Assembly (NCBI GenBank): GCA_025352225.1
Contig: JANXTT010000028.1
Span: 1 to 64,000, forward strand
Direction: 5' to 3'
Length of the DNA: 64,000 nt
DNA from: Mucilaginibacter sp.
GTDB taxonomy: Bacteria; Bacteroidota; Bacteroidia; Sphingobacteriales; Sphingobacteriaceae
This document shows positions 53,933 through 64,000 of the stretch, one piece after another; within the stretch, counting starts at the first letter, position 1, and every line of letters begins with the position of its first letter. The notes below the pieces were generated by a model that was not told the DNA's origin, ran no database searches, and worked only from the letters and a program-made list of their open reading frames with translations. The position numbers were made by a program, and so were the translations under genes.

Positions 53933-55195
53933 ATGAAAATGATCAATTTTGCTTTGCTTCAGCCAACTTTTATGACATCCAAGATCTACTTGCTTTCTTT
54001 TATTTTTACATTTTGCTTTTGGGAAGCCAACGCTCATCCAGATACTTCCCAAATTAAAAAGAATGACAATACTGAAATAGATTCCAGTAAGCAAAAGGAT
54101 ATGATTGATGTTTTAAACAAGTTTTTTAAAAAGAACGCAAATCCTGAAGACAGAAAAACTCCACCCAGATTAATTGTTTCGTTAGTGCCGGCGGCAGGAT
54201 ACACGCTTTCAACAGGGTTCGCTGTAGACTTAAGCGCCAGCCTGGCTTTTTATACGCAGCAAAATTTCAAAAACAATATTTCCTTTATAAATTTTGAAGC
54301 TTTTTATGATACTAGAGCTCAAAAAAACTTTTTCACCCAGTCTAGCATCTGGGCCGATAAAGAAAGGCTGCGATTTGTAACTGATTTACGATTTTTAAAA
54401 TACCCTGATGATACTTTTGGTTTAGGTAGTTTTTCTACCAACATGGGTGATAATCCAATAAACTACAACTACATACGATTGTATGAAACGGCGTTTCGTA
54501 AAATTTTACCTGCCCTTTTTATTGGTGGAGGTTATAACCTGGATTATCACTATAATATAACCCAAAGCGGCACAGTGAATAAAACCATTACTGATTTCCA
54601 AACCTATGGTTTTTCAAACACATCAATCTCATCGGGTGTAAATTTGGCATTGCTGTATGATACACGCAAAAATCCAATAAACGCGCTGGGAGGAACTTAT
54701 GCTAATTTGATTTTCAGACAAAACGCGCGTTTTTTAGGTAGCGATGCAAATTGGGAATCTATACAACTTGACTTTAGGAAATATTATAAATTCCCTGCAA
54801 ATTCAAATAACGTTGTAGCTATTTGGAATATGGAGTGGTTTAACTTCAATGGAAACTCGCCTTACATGGATTTGCCAAGTACAGGTTGGGATACCTTTAA
54901 TAACGTGGGGCGCGGCTATGTAATAGGCCGGTTTAGGAGCCCAGGCTTAATATACCTGGAAACTGAATATCGGTTTGGACTTACTAAGAATGGCTTATTG
55001 GGTGGTGTGGTATTTGCCAATGGCCAAAGCTTTTCTGAGTATCCAAGTGGTGGATTCAAAAAAATAATCCCGGCAATAGGCTCTGGCCTGCGTGTTAAGA
55101 TAAACAAACACTCTAATACAAATGTTTGTGTTGATTATGCTTATGGCTTTGATAATTCCAAAGGGTTTTTTGTGAATTTAGGCGAGATGTTTTAA
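53933..55195 (+). CDS. Outer-membrane beta-barrel protein (Omp85/BamA-like), copy 2
   Basis: This paralogue matches copy 1 along its whole length: SLVPAAGYTLSTGFAVDLSA, DNPINYNYIRLYETAFRK, LDLPSTGWDTF-like (MDLPSTGWDTF), GRGYVIGRFR, and GFFVNLGEMF at the end. The signal peptide is clearest if translation begins at the internal Met of MTSKIYLLSFIFTFCFW (53972); the track start adds 13 residues. Like its sibling it has no POTRA domains. The two probably arose by tandem duplication and have diverged a good deal in their N-terminal linkers. Confidence 0.8.
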   Translation: MKMINFALLQPTFMTSKIYLLSFIFTFCFWEANAHPDTSQIKKNDNTEIDSSKQKDMIDVLNKFFKKNANPEDRKTPPRLIVSLVPAAGYTLSTGFAVDLSASLAFYTQQNFKNNISFINFEAFYDTRAQKNFFTQSSIWADKERLRFVTDLRFLKYPDDTFGLGSFSTNMGDNPINYNYIRLYETAFRKILPALFIGGGYNLDYHYNITQSGTVNKTITDFQTYGFSNTSISSGVNLALLYDTRKNPINALGGTYANLIFRQNARFLGSDANWESIQLDFRKYYKFPANSNNVVAIWNMEWFNFNGNSPYMDLPSTGWDTFNNVGRGYVIGRFRSPGLIYLETEYRFGLTKNGLLGGVVFANGQSFSEYPSGGFKKIIPAIGSGLRVKINKHSNTNVCVDYAYGFDNSKGFFVNLGEMF

Positions 55196-55223
55196 ATAGT
55201 TGTACTTATACAAACCCCAATAG

Positions 55224-56222
55224 TTATTGAAGCTTAACCATCATATCATAAGAATCAACCGACTTGTTTGCTGATGGCCACTTATTTAGAGCCGAAAAAA
55301 GCAAGTACTTTTTATCCTTATCTATACCTTGAATTACCTGGCCGATCACCTTTTTGATGGTGTTATTTTCTTTCCGGATGGCTACGGTATCCTTCAGTTT
55401 AACCTTGGATATATAGTAGATGGTTGGAACAATTCCGTACACGCTGCTTTGATTAAATATCCTGATTATTTGGGGTTTGGTTGGTACTTGTGTAAGGATT
55501 AAAGGGAGTTTGTACTTTAAAGTAGCCTCGTTTAATATTTTTGCATAATAACTATACATTTCAGCAGTGGCCGGATATTCCAATAAACCGCTTGGCCGTA
55601 TGCACATGTTGGCCATTTCCATTGCATTTAGAGCGTTAACAAGGTAAGCTTTTTTATACTGTTGTTTGGCACGCTCAAAAAGCTGTGGCGCAGTTTTACC
55701 AGCCTGAGTATATCTATCCATGCTCAGTTTATTGAGTTTCCAGCCATAATCATATTTACAATACATGGCTGTGAGCATCCATTTATCTTCGTCGCTGGTT
55801 TTAGGAACCAAAAAGGCGATATATACTTCCCGGGTTGGAGATTGGTACTTGATATCAATTTTCTCGCCATCAACTGTGCTGGTTGATATTTTATAATCGC
55901 CGGGGTGTGCCCTGATAATATTGTATTCGCCTAGTATGGTATAACCTAATTTACAGCGTGAATTATACATTTCGACCTGATTTTTATAATAGCCATTGTC
56001 AAGCAGTTCTTTTGACAAGAGATCTTCTAACTGTTTTGGTTTGTCGTCTTTAAGGTCGGTAAATAACTGTTCGTTGAGTTGATGAAAATCGTCTTTTTTA
56101 TTGGGTTTAATTTGCTCGTTCGTCCAGGTACCGGGCCTATCCGAATCATCGCAACTTTGCAAAGCGACAGCAAAGGTTAAAAGGAAAAACAATGGTATAA
56201 AACAAGGTCTAAAGATTATCAT
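55224..56222 (-). CDS. Putative lipoprotein of unknown function
   Basis: The signal LIPLFFLLTFAVALQSC-type start (PLFFLLTFAVALQSC) has a clear lipobox, followed by DDSDRPG. The 310-residue mature part contains KSVDSYDMMVKLQ at the end and no catalytic motif I can name. It stands alone between the outer-membrane protein and the DUF2236 gene and is convergent with the former. A periplasmic or outer-membrane anchored location is expected. Confidence 0.65.
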   Translation of the reverse strand: MIIFRPCFIPLFFLLTFAVALQSCDDSDRPGTWTNEQIKPNKKDDFHQLNEQLFTDLKDDKPKQLEDLLSKELLDNGYYKNQVEMYNSRCKLGYTILGEYNIIRAHPGDYKISTSTVDGEKIDIKYQSPTREVYIAFLVPKTSDEDKWMLTAMYCKYDYGWKLNKLSMDRYTQAGKTAPQLFERAKQQYKKAYLVNALNAMEMANMCIRPSGLLEYPATAEMYSYYAKILNEATLKYKLPLILTQVPTKPQIIRIFNQSSVYGIVPTIYYISKVKLKDTVAIRKENNTIKKVIGQVIQGIDKDKKYLLFSALNKWPSANKSVDSYDMMVKLQ

Positions 56223-56287
56223 AGCAATAAAAGATGATAAGGGTAGTCAAATATCATTATAATATTTCAAATGTATATGCTAAATAT

Positions 56288-57058
56288 TTAGTTGTTAAAG
56301 CTTTCCTGATTTAGACTTTTTACCTGTACTTTATAAGCTGACGGTAAAATTAAATCTCTTAAATAACTATCAAGTTTAACTAAACTGCTTAATTTATAGA
56401 GCCATAAAACAGGGCTAAGGAAAGGGGTATTTCCCAGTGAAAGTAAACCTCTTACGTTTGGAGGAACAATTAAAACCTGCACCTGCCTTAAAAGCTGATA
56501 TCTTAAAAAGCCCAGATGTTTTTTGTATTGAGCATATAAGTGCGCTGTAAAATCACTATTCAGTAAATCTTGCTGTAAATGTTCTTTGCGCATTATAACC
56601 CATTGGTTGTATGTGCAGGGCAGGCCGGCGATGCCCATACGGCTCCCCACACGGACAAAAACCTCAAAAACCTCTGCTTTTTCAAGCTCAGTCAGTTTCC
56701 GTTCTAATACTTCGTAAGATCGGATGGAGCAATCAATTAACATAAACAAAACATCGCGATAAGCCCACGCGGGGATCTGAGCATTCCGTTTGGTTTCAAC
56801 TGCTGTATGGATAGCTTTTATTTGATCTATTGCCGTATTGGCGGCTTCCATCTCCGAAAATATAATAAGCCGGGCATAGGCAACCGTTGAGAATAATCTA
56901 TCCAATGGATTATTAGGCAGGCGGCCGGTAAAGTAAAGCCAGTCAACTGCTTTATTTAATGCAAACTCAGCCGCAGAGCCTGCAAAAATAAAAAGCACGG
57001 TATCTGCTTTACCCCAAATTTTTCTGACTATTGAGCTTTGGCTCACAAAATATTCCAT
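56288..57058 (-). CDS. MpaB/DUF2236 family oxygenase-like protein
   Basis: Segments FAGSAAEFALNKAVDWLYF and NPLDRLFSTVAYARLIIF, then MRSY-like and IPAWAYRDVLFMLIDCSIRSYE (about residues 95-117), follow the DUF2236 (latex-clearing protein/MpaB-like) pattern. Family members bind haem and oxidise hydrophobic substrates. I cannot point to a haem ligand with certainty. It is 256 residues and lies 1 bp after a small membrane protein gene, so the pair is an operon. The substrate is unknown. Confidence 0.7.
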   Translation of the reverse strand: MEYFVSQSSIVRKIWGKADTVLFIFAGSAAEFALNKAVDWLYFTGRLPNNPLDRLFSTVAYARLIIFSEMEAANTAIDQIKAIHTAVETKRNAQIPAWAYRDVLFMLIDCSIRSYEVLERKLTELEKAEVFEVFVRVGSRMGIAGLPCTYNQWVIMRKEHLQQDLLNSDFTAHLYAQYKKHLGFLRYQLLRQVQVLIVPPNVRGLLSLGNTPFLSPVLWLYKLSSLVKLDSYLRDLILPSAYKVQVKSLNQESFNN

Positions 57059-57059
57059 A

Positions 57060-57551
57060 TTAAATTTGATGTATTTTAATGCTTTTTTTGACCGACATGT
57101 AGGCTATAATTAACGGTAAAGAACCAAACACTCCAAATGAGCAATCAATAAGCCGCCAGAAGATAGGTATTCCCCGGATGCTTCCGGCAATAAATGCAAG
57201 CGGAAATATTAGTATACATGCTATGATCCCAAATTCAATAATCCAAATATTTTTAACCGGATCCCTTAATGGGCCTATAAATAAAACCGCCAGCATAAGA
57301 TGCGCAAATGCCAGCCAATCTGTACCATAACTTAAATATGGGTAATTATGATTAGTAGTTTTTACTGCCAGATAAACCGTATTTAACCAATTGTTTACTA
57401 TACCTGTACCACCCAACCCAAGCTTAACTAAATAACCAATTTCGGTTTGGAGCGGAAAGGCAGTGATGCCGCTTATAGTGAGGCCAATTATTATTAACCA
57501 TATACAACGCCTAATGATAATTATTGAATGTGCTTCAATTTTTTGTCTCAT
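57060..57551 (-). CDS. Small polytopic membrane protein
   Basis: Four hydrophobic segments span the 163 residues, at about 12-30, 78-96, 104-122 and 133-152. There is no motif I recognise. It precedes the DUF2236 gene by 1 bp and would be translated with it. Confidence 0.65.
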   Translation of the reverse strand: MRQKIEAHSIIIIRRCIWLIIIGLTISGITAFPLQTEIGYLVKLGLGGTGIVNNWLNTVYLAVKTTNHNYPYLSYGTDWLAFAHLMLAVLFIGPLRDPVKNIWIIEFGIIACILIFPLAFIAGSIRGIPIFWRLIDCSFGVFGSLPLIIAYMSVKKSIKIHQI

Positions 57552-57601
57552 GATTTATTCATTAAAAGAACTTTGAATTTCAAAGTATAAGTATAAAAAA
57601 A

Positions 57602-57904
57602 TTAACTTTTTTGCTGCTTAATTAAATTTTCTAGTGATTCGAGGTGTTTTTTAAATGCCGATATTCCCTTTACCGATGCCATATAACGGGTATTAGGTTT
57701 ACGGCCTAAAAAAGATTTGTTTACGGTAATGTATTCTTCTTTCTCCAAAGCTTTTAAATGCGAAGCCAGATTACCATCGGTAACATCAAGCAACTCTTTT
57801 AGAGAGTTAAAATCATAACTATCGTTAGCTACTAGTACACTCATAATTTGCAAGCGTATCCTATTTTCAAAAGCTTTATCAAAATTACTTAGTGCTATTT
57901 TCAC
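57602..57904 (-). CDS. Winged-helix transcription regulator (HTH_34-like)
   Basis: I start it at a GTG (57904) that gives MKIALSNFDKAFENRIRLQIM. The ORF-track start upstream runs through a hydrophobic frame that belongs to the overlapping gene. The 100 residues form one winged helix: RIRLQIMSVLVANDSYDFN, SLKELLDVTDGNLASHLKAL, and the wing EEYITVNKSFLGRKPNTRY. Such proteins regulate neighbouring membrane-protein genes in Bacteroidetes. It overlaps the end of the upstream membrane protein gene by 20 bp. Confidence 0.82.
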   Translation of the reverse strand: MKIALSNFDKAFENRIRLQIMSVLVANDSYDFNSLKELLDVTDGNLASHLKALEKEEYITVNKSFLGRKPNTRYMASVKGISAFKKHLESLENLIKQQKS

Positions 57905-58532
57905 GATCGTATTTAAAGTGCATAACAGTACCGTACAAAATATGAAGTACGCCAAAACCTATTGCCCAAAATGCCAGGCCATAACCCGGTATTATAGTTG
58001 AAAGCAAACCTAAACCAATTTCGCATATTCCCAACCATTTAACATCGCCATAAGTATATTGGCTTGCGGCTACTAGCGTTAAACCATAAAAAATAAGGCA
58101 AGTTGGTGCTATTAGTCCATAATACTCCTGATATAGTAAAATTAAAACAAAACCGCCGCCTGTTAACAAAGGTACAATTCCATTAAGTAACAATAACTTA
58201 CTGCTTTGGTTCCATACACTTAATGCTTTACGCTTTGCCTTTAAGATAGTGAGCCAAATACCTGTTGCTATAGATAATGCCAGTACAGCGGAAGCAATTC
58301 CGAATAACTGCATGGGCAAATTCCCATAATAAATACGATATACCTCTGTTTTATCGCTGATGTAAAGTAATTTATAAGCTATACCAGCCCCCGTTAAGGC
58401 ATATATACCCGCCATCACACCGGATAGGCCGCTTAGCGAAATGAACTTTGTTGAGCGTTCCATCAATAATCTGATGGAGCTAATTTCGTCATATAAGTGT
58501 TTATCATCCATGTAAAGTACTTTGTAATGCAA
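57885..58532 (-). CDS. Polytopic membrane protein, operon with regulator
   Basis: Six hydrophobic segments lie in the 215 residues, the first at about 31-51 (ISLSGLSGVMAGIYALTGAGIAY). It begins with an acidic cytoplasmic helix (DKHLYDEISSIRLLMERSTKF). The family is unknown to me. The winged-helix gene overlaps its end, so the two are coupled. A membrane sensor or partner for the regulator is a fair guess. Confidence 0.7.
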   Translation of the reverse strand: MHYKVLYMDDKHLYDEISSIRLLMERSTKFISLSGLSGVMAGIYALTGAGIAYKLLYISDKTEVYRIYYGNLPMQLFGIASAVLALSIATGIWLTILKAKRKALSVWNQSSKLLLLNGIVPLLTGGGFVLILLYQEYYGLIAPTCLIFYGLTLVAASQYTYGDVKWLGICEIGLGLLSTIIPGYGLAFWAIGFGVLHILYGTVMHFKYDRENSTK

Positions 58533-58626
58533 AGTAACATAAAGATTATTACTAATCCAAATTGATTTTTACAATATCAAGGGATCATACGAGAAAACCA
58601 TTGCTGATTGGGCGAAATAGCTGAAT

Positions 58627-61600
58627 TTATTTTATGGCTTTAAGTTTAGCATTATAACCTTCTTTTAAAATGCCAATCAATAAATCCAATTTAAGTGGCT
58701 TTGATATATAATTATCCATACCAGCATTATAACAGTCTTCACGGTCTTCGGGCATAGCGTTAGCCGTCATAGCAACAATATAAGGCTGATCAATATTACT
58801 ATCTTCCCGTATATGCCGGGTAGTTTCCAAGCCATCCATTTCTGGCATTTGTATATCCATCAATATAATATCATATGTTTCATCAGCCATTAATTTTAAC
58901 GCTTCGGTGCCATTATTAGCCAATGAAGGCTCATAACCTAATTTATTTAATATTTTGATGATCAGCTTTTGGTTAATCAGGTTATCTTCGGCAACCAACA
59001 GTTTTACAGGATGTTGTTCTGCAAAATCGGCCGATAAAAATGAGGTGCTTTTAGGTTCATTACTAGCAGTATATTGCTGATGTTTAAACTCATTTTGTAT
59101 AACCATACTCAGGTGATGCTGTTTAACCGGCTTAGTGAGCGTTGCTGCAAAAAGAAGTGGATAATTCTTTCTGGTCTCATCACCAATAGAACTTAACAGA
59201 ATAACTGGCAATTTAGGATAGCTTTTTTTAACCAGCCGTGCAAATTCTAACCCGTCCATATCCGGCATTTGCATATCGGTTATAATCATGTCAAAAGTTT
59301 CTCCGTTCTGTAACAGCATAAGTGCTTCTGCGCCAGAGTGAGCTGCAGTAGCGTGTAATTTCCATAAATCCAGTTGCCCTTTTAATACCTTTAAGTTAGT
59401 TTCATTATCGTCAACTATTAATATACGCTTACCTTCAACATCAGGAAGAGTGGTGGCCTGTAATCTATCACGATGTAAAGCTTCGCATTTAATAGTAAAG
59501 CTAAATTTTGTTCCTTTTCCCTCCTCGCTTTCTACCTTAACATCGCCTCCCATTAAGCGCACAAGGCGTTCGCTTATAGCAAGGCCCAAGCCTGTACCTC
59601 CATACCTCCGTGTTGTTGATGAATCAACTTGTGTAAAAGGCTTAAAAAGGTTAGAAAGTTTTTCGGCTGGTATACCAATACCAGTATCACTTACTTCAAA
59701 AGCCAATTCTAAGGCTGTGTCCATTTCTGCAGCTATAGTAACATTTAAAAAAACCTCACCCTTATGCGTAAATTTCATAGCATTACCTACTAAATTTGTC
59801 AATATCTGCCGCAACCGCATACTATCAGCAATGAGTATATTGGGTACATGGTGGTCAATTTGATATATTAAATCCACATTTGTTTCAGATGCTTTGGCAG
59901 CAAACAGATCAAGCACTTCTTCGATACATGAACGCAGTTCAAATTCATTCGGATCAAGTTCCATTTTACCTGATTCGATTTTTGAAAAATCCAGTATCCC
60001 ATTAATAATATTTAATAATGCTTCACCGCTATGTATTATAGTTTTCGCATAATCATACTGCTCATCGTTAAGCTCTGTTTCGCCTAATAAAGAAGCCATA
60101 CCAATAACTCCATTCATTGGCGTACGGATCTCGTGGCTCATTGTAGCTAAGAATATACTTTTTGCCTGGTTAGCATTTTCAGCTTCTAAACGGGCTTGCT
60201 CTGCATCGGCCCGTGCCCGCTGTTCCTGCAGACGCTGTTCAAATAACTCCTCATTTAAAGTCTGCAGCTCTTCAGTTTGATCTATCAATTCGCCATTTAA
60301 GCTCTGTAATTCTACTGATTGCGACTGTAACTCTTCTGATGTGGCCTGTAATTCTTCATTTAATGATTGCAGATCTTTAGCTTGTTGAAGCACTTCGCGT
60401 GTGCGCTCGTCTACTTGCTTTTCCAATACCCTTTTTTGAGCTTGAATATTTTTTACCCTATACTGATATATACCATATATAATTAAGCATGCAAATACAC
60501 CTACAAATAGTTTAAACCACCATGTTAACCAAAAAGGCGGCGTAACTATAATTTTCATAGAAGTGCCTTGTTGGTTCCAAACCCCATCATTGTTAGACGC
60601 CTTTACCCTAAAAGTGTACTCGCCGGGATCAAGGTTAGTATAGGTAGCTTTATGTTGATTACCTACGTAATTCCACTCTTTTTCAAAACCTTCGAGCATA
60701 TACGCATATTCATTTTTTTCGGGTATGGTATAATCTAAGGCGGAAAACTCAAAAGTAAATACAGTTTGTTTGTAATTAAGCTTAATGGTGCGTGTATCTG
60801 TGATTGATTGTTGCAATGGCGAATTGGCCGAACCAGCTATTACCGTTTTATTAAATAATTGAAAATCTGTAAATACAATTGGAGGAATATTTTTATTTTC
60901 ATTGATAGTATTTGGGTCAAAACTATTAAAGCCGGTTATACCCCCAAAATAAATCTCACCTGTACTTGCTTTAAAACCAGCATGTAATGCAAACTCGTGG
61001 TTTTGCAACCCATTTTGCAAAGTATAATTTTTAAAGGTACTATTCTTGGGGTTAAAACGGCTCAGCCCATTGTTGGTACTTAACCATAAATAACCTTTAT
61101 CATCTTGAATGATACTATTTACCGAATTATTGGCTAAACCATCTTTAGTTGTATACGCAATAAATTTATGGTGTTGATAATCGTATTTATTTAAACCACC
61201 ACCAAATGTACCAATCCATATATTATTGCTTTTATCTGCATAAATGGTGTATATGATATCATTGGAGAGGCCGCTGTTGGCTTTAGTTAAACGGGTAATT
61301 GTATTAGTTTTCCAGTGATAAATACTTATCCCTGCATCATAGGTGCCAATCCATATATCGCCCTTTTTATCTTCATAAAAACATCTTATTACGTTATTAC
61401 CAATAGTGTTTAAATCTCCAATTTTAGTTTTAAGGCTTTTAACTTTTTTTGTCGATAAATTAAACACATCTACCCCTCCGCCATTTGATCCAATCCACAA
61501 ATTGTTTCGTGTGTCTTCTAATAATGCATATATTCTTTCATCAGATATTGGATGCTCGCCTTTTCCTTTTGTATAGTTAGTGAAAGTTTTTGTCTTAGGA

Positions 61601-62949
61601 TCATAAAGGTCTACCCCACCTGTATAAGTACCTATCCAAAGTTGGTTTTGAGATTTTCTCTTTAATAGTACAAGTACAGAATTTCCTGCTAAAGTATTTT
61701 TCACTCCTTCTTTGTGCATATAATGAGTGAAGCTCTGCGTTTTTTTATCAAGCAGATCCAGGCCCCCCCCATCTGTGCCAACCCAAATATCTCCATTGCT
61801 TGCTTCAGCAAATGAGGTTATAACTTTGTATGATAAGCCATGCTTATTGTCGCTTTGATAGTGGTAAACATTAAATAGCGCAAGATTTTTGTCGAATTTG
61901 CTAATGCCTCCCGAGTATGTGGAAACCCATAATATTCCTAAATTATCAACATATATCGTTCTAACCGAAGCTATACTTAATGTTGTATTATCATCGGGCT
62001 TGTTACTATAAGTGGTAAAAGTATTTTTCGCAATGTTATAAAAATCCAGCCCTTGTTCGGTACCGATCCATAAATTACCGTTCCCGGCATTAGTCATACT
62101 AAAAATAGTATTATTGCTTAAACTATGCGCATCTTGAGGTTTGTGTTTGTAATGCTGAAAAAAACCGGTTTGGATATTTAATTTATCAACGCCGCTCTCA
62201 TTGGTACCTATCCATAGGTTTCCTTTAGCATCATCAACAATAGCGGTAATAATATTACTGGCAATAGTGCGGGCATCTTTATCATCATGAAGATAAACAG
62301 CAAATTTACCTGTTTTATAGTTATATAAATTTAAACCTTTAGTTGTTCCAACCCATAGCCTATGGTTCCTGTCTTTAGTAACGATTGATATTTGGACGTT
62401 AATTAAACTCCCTGGTTTATTATCAGCTAAAAAACGACGAGTTACCTTACGGGTTTTAGTGTCAAATAAATTAAGCCCCGAGTAAGTACCAACCCATAAA
62501 TAACCGTTGTCATCTTCCTTAATAGCTTGTATGGCTTCACTAGTTAAAGTGCTATTATCACCAGGGTTAGAATGATAAGTGATAAAACTATCGCTTGCGC
62601 GGTTGTATAAGCTTAATCCCGCGGTAGTGCCAACCCACATATTACCTGCCTTATCCTGATACAATACGTTGATGCTATTTGCGCCTACACTAGTTTTATC
62701 ACCCACAACATTTCGGTATATTTTAAAATGATACCCATCGTATTTATTAAGTCCATCCTGAGTTCCAAACCACATAAAACCATCTCTATCTCTTAGAACA
62801 GAAATAACTGTATTTTGCGAAAGCCCCTCCAAGGTAGTAAAATGTGTAAATTTTACATTTGGCTGAGCGTAACCTGTTTGAATATTGAGCAAACCCACCA
62901 ATAAAAAAACAATTGAAATATGATACAGGCGAATAAAATATTTATACAT
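58627..62949 (-). CDS. Hybrid two-component histidine kinase with propeller sensor
   Basis: A large one-protein signalling system. A signal peptide leads into about 14 Reg_prop propeller repeats (residues about 30-700, such as [15 protein letters not shown]), then a Y_Y_Y domain ([16 protein letters not shown]). A transmembrane helix lies at about 815-835 and a long glutamine/glutamate-rich coiled coil to about 920. HisKA ([14 protein letters not shown], about residue 937) and HATPase ([21 protein letters not shown]) follow. Two receiver domains end the protein ([20 protein letters not shown]). There is no AraC helix-turn-helix at the end, unlike typical HTCS proteins, so output must pass to another protein. 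Confidence 0.95.
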   Translation of the reverse strand: MYKYFIRLYHISIVFLLVGLLNIQTGYAQPNVKFTHFTTLEGLSQNTVISVLRDRDGFMWFGTQDGLNKYDGYHFKIYRNVVGDKTSVGANSINVLYQDKAGNMWVGTTAGLSLYNRASDSFITYHSNPGDNSTLTSEAIQAIKEDDNGYLWVGTYSGLNLFDTKTRKVTRRFLADNKPGSLINVQISIVTKDRNHRLWVGTTKGLNLYNYKTGKFAVYLHDDKDARTIASNIITAIVDDAKGNLWIGTNESGVDKLNIQTGFFQHYKHKPQDAHSLSNNTIFSMTNAGNGNLWIGTEQGLDFYNIAKNTFTTYSNKPDDNTTLSIASVRTIYVDNLGILWVSTYSGGISKFDKNLALFNVYHYQSDNKHGLSYKVITSFAEASNGDIWVGTDGGGLDLLDKKTQSFTHYMHKEGVKNTLAGNSVLVLLKRKSQNQLWIGTYTGGVDLYDPKTKTFTNYTKGKGEHPISDERIYALLEDTRNNLWIGSNGGGVDVFNLSTKKVKSLKTKIGDLNTIGNNVIRCFYEDKKGDIWIGTYDAGISIYHWKTNTITRLTKANSGLSNDIIYTIYADKSNNIWIGTFGGGLNKYDYQHHKFIAYTTKDGLANNSVNSIIQDDKGYLWLSTNNGLSRFNPKNSTFKNYTLQNGLQNHEFALHAGFKASTGEIYFGGITGFNSFDPNTINENKNIPPIVFTDFQLFNKTVIAGSANSPLQQSITDTRTIKLNYKQTVFTFEFSALDYTIPEKNEYAYMLEGFEKEWNYVGNQHKATYTNLDPGEYTFRVKASNNDGVWNQQGTSMKIIVTPPFWLTWWFKLFVGVFACLIIYGIYQYRVKNIQAQKRVLEKQVDERTREVLQQAKDLQSLNEELQATSEELQSQSVELQSLNGELIDQTEELQTLNEELFEQRLQEQRARADAEQARLEAENANQAKSIFLATMSHEIRTPMNGVIGMASLLGETELNDEQYDYAKTIIHSGEALLNIINGILDFSKIESGKMELDPNEFELRSCIEEVLDLFAAKASETNVDLIYQIDHHVPNILIADSMRLRQILTNLVGNAMKFTHKGEVFLNVTIAAEMDTALELAFEVSDTGIGIPAEKLSNLFKPFTQVDSSTTRRYGGTGLGLAISERLVRLMGGDVKVESEEGKGTKFSFTIKCEALHRDRLQATTLPDVEGKRILIVDDNETNLKVLKGQLDLWKLHATAAHSGAEALMLLQNGETFDMIITDMQMPDMDGLEFARLVKKSYPKLPVILLSSIGDETRKNYPLLFAATLTKPVKQHHLSMVIQNEFKHQQYTASNEPKSTSFLSADFAEQHPVKLLVAEDNLINQKLIIKILNKLGYEPSLANNGTEALKLMADETYDIILMDIQMPEMDGLETTRHIREDSNIDQPYIVAMTANAMPEDREDCYNAGMDNYISKPLKLDLLIGILKEGYNAKLKAIK

Positions 62950-63177
62950 TTTAAAAAAAATAGTTTACGATCGTAACCAGGTATATTTATGACCACCTAT
63001 ATAACTAATAGCACAATACATGTCAATGTACTGGTTTACGAAAACATGACCGAATATGTTTTACGAAATAACCTTAAATGTTGTAACACCTTATATTGCA
63101 CACGTTTTATTATGATGTTTTATTAAAAAACAGCTACCACAGCTTAAATAGATAACAGCATATAGGTTCTATTAAAA

Positions 63178-63216
63178 ACAAAAACCCTGACCGAAAATTC
63201 AGTCAGGGTTTTTATA
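63178..63216. terminator. Rho-independent terminator of the TonB-receptor gene
   Basis: AAAACCCTGAC pairs with GTCAGGGTTTT around a short loop, with T and A runs on both sides. It follows the receptor stop (63236) by 20 bp on the minus strand. Confidence 0.85.
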
Positions 63217-63235
63217 AAAAAAAAGTTATATAAGA

Positions 63236-64000
63236 TTAGAAGGTGTAACGTACACCAAATTGCATTTGATAACGTGATGTAAACAGATCAACTTGGTAAG
63301 GAACACCTGGATCGGCGAATTTATAAGTTGGATTTGTTGTTGGTGCATTAGCAAATGTTGGTGTTACTGCTTGTGATAAACCAACGCTTGCTGTTGAGTT
63401 GAAAGTATTTGATGAGAAATAGTAGTGACCCCAATCTTTGTTCAACAAGTTTGTAAGGTTGATAATGTCAAACGTGAATGTTAACATTTGTTTATGTTTA
63501 TCAACTCCCAAATTAACATCTTGAGTAAAACGGAAATCAACATCAGTATTCCAAGGTGTGTGTGCTGCGTTACGTTCAGTAAACTGGCCCCTTCTTGAAG
63601 TTAAGTACTCGTTTCCGTTAATGAATGAATCAAAGGCGGTAGCGTAACCTTGTTCGGTGGCTGTTGGAGTACCAGGAGTTGTACTGAACAAATTAATAGT
63701 TTCGCCAACCTTAGGTATGTAAGCCAAATTAACTTGTTGGCCAGTACCATTAATTGCAGCATTATAAAAGCCGAATGTATAAGGATTACCCGATTGAGCA
63801 CTCAAGAATATAGTAAAGTTTGATACTAAGCTTTTGTTTGTACCATAAGCCAACCTATAGTTTAAGGTAGATACGATACGGTGGCGAATATCAAAATTAG
63901 AATAAGCAGCTTGTGGATTATTAGGATTTAATGCCTGGTTTAATTGCCAGTTTGATTCCATTGAATTACGAATACCGTTAGTTACATCTTTGGATTCGCC
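63236..64000 (-). CDS. TonB-dependent receptor, C-terminal part (partial)
   Basis: The reading frame stays open to the right edge, so only the last 254 codons are in the window. It is the barrel end of an Oar/SusC-type receptor: FDIRHRIVSTLNYRLAYG, FTFDIINLTNLLNKDWGHYYF and a final MQFGVRYTF with aromatic end. Such receptors import large substrates across the outer membrane with TonB energy. The plug domain and any partner lie outside the window. Confidence 0.85.
   Translation of the reverse strand, partial: GESKDVTNGIRNSMESNWQLNQALNPNNPQAAYSNFDIRHRIVSTLNYRLAYGTNKSLVSNFTIFLSAQSGNPYTFGFYNAAINGTGQQVNLAYIPKVGETINLFSTTPGTPTATEQGYATAFDSFINGNEYLTSRRGQFTERNAAHTPWNTDVDFRFTQDVNLGVDKHKQMLTFTFDIINLTNLLNKDWGHYYFSSNTFNSTASVGLSQAVTPTFANAPTTNPTYKFADPGVPYQVDLFTSRYQMQFGVRYTF

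Overview
The window looks like a Bacteroidota chromosome, most like Sphingobacteriaceae (Mucilaginibacter/Pedobacter type). The grounds are a Bacteroidetes-type conjugative transposon (TraE-F-G-I-J-K-L-M-N, RteC, MobA/B, arm-type tyrosine integrase), TAnnTTTG-like -7 promoter boxes with few Shine-Dalgarno sequences, a hybrid histidine kinase with two-component propeller repeats, a SusC/Oar-type TonB receptor and a dihydroceramide-desaturase-like enzyme. Genus is inference only.

About 1-47.9 kb is one integrative conjugative element (ICE) whose right end abuts a tRNA-Met(CAT) gene (47976-48049, minus strand). Its left end lies outside the window. From left to right: a frameshifted duplicate of a tra-region gene tail (1-145); a small cargo block (Fic protein, membrane-anchored winged-helix regulator, BNR-repeat protein, lipoprotein; 0.17-4.5 kb); the transfer operon (4.8-16.1 kb, minus strand) encoding a type IV secretion apparatus; RteC and an XRE regulator; the mobilisation module (coupling protein, relaxase, MobA, excisionase-like HTH; 17.7-22.1 kb). 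The tra and mob operons share an almost identical 29-bp box just upstream of their probable -7 elements.

Between the mobilisation module and the integrase sits a defence island (22.4-46.2 kb). It holds: (i) a three-gene restriction-modification-like operon (MmeI-like methyltransferase, SF2 helicase, GIY-YIG nuclease); (ii) a CoiA-like nuclease; (iii) an eight-gene plus-strand operon (29.9-39.9 kb) that starts with an SspB-SspC-SspD-like DNA phosphorothioation module and continues with an unknown protein, a PIN-like nuclease, an AAA ATPase, a DUF262 protein and a SIR2 protein; (iv) a convergent pair of DUF262 proteins, one with a C-terminal HNH (DUF1524) domain as in SspE/GmrSD; (v) an AbiE-type toxin-antitoxin pair behind a 25-bp-arm palindromic operator. 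The best candidate for an undescribed system is the eight-gene operon plus the DUF262 pair: a phosphorothioate modification set coupled to several putative readers and effectors, including a SIR2 (NAD-consuming type) protein.

From 48.0 kb onward the DNA looks like ordinary chromosome: a YncE-like beta-propeller, a DES1-like lipid desaturase, a HAD phosphatase, a GT8 glycosyltransferase, two tandem paralogous outer-membrane barrels, a lipoprotein, an MpaB/DUF2236 protein, small membrane proteins with a winged-helix regulator, a 1440-residue hybrid sensor kinase and the 3' part of a TonB-dependent receptor running off the right edge. All functional calls rest on reading motifs in the translations; no database search was run.
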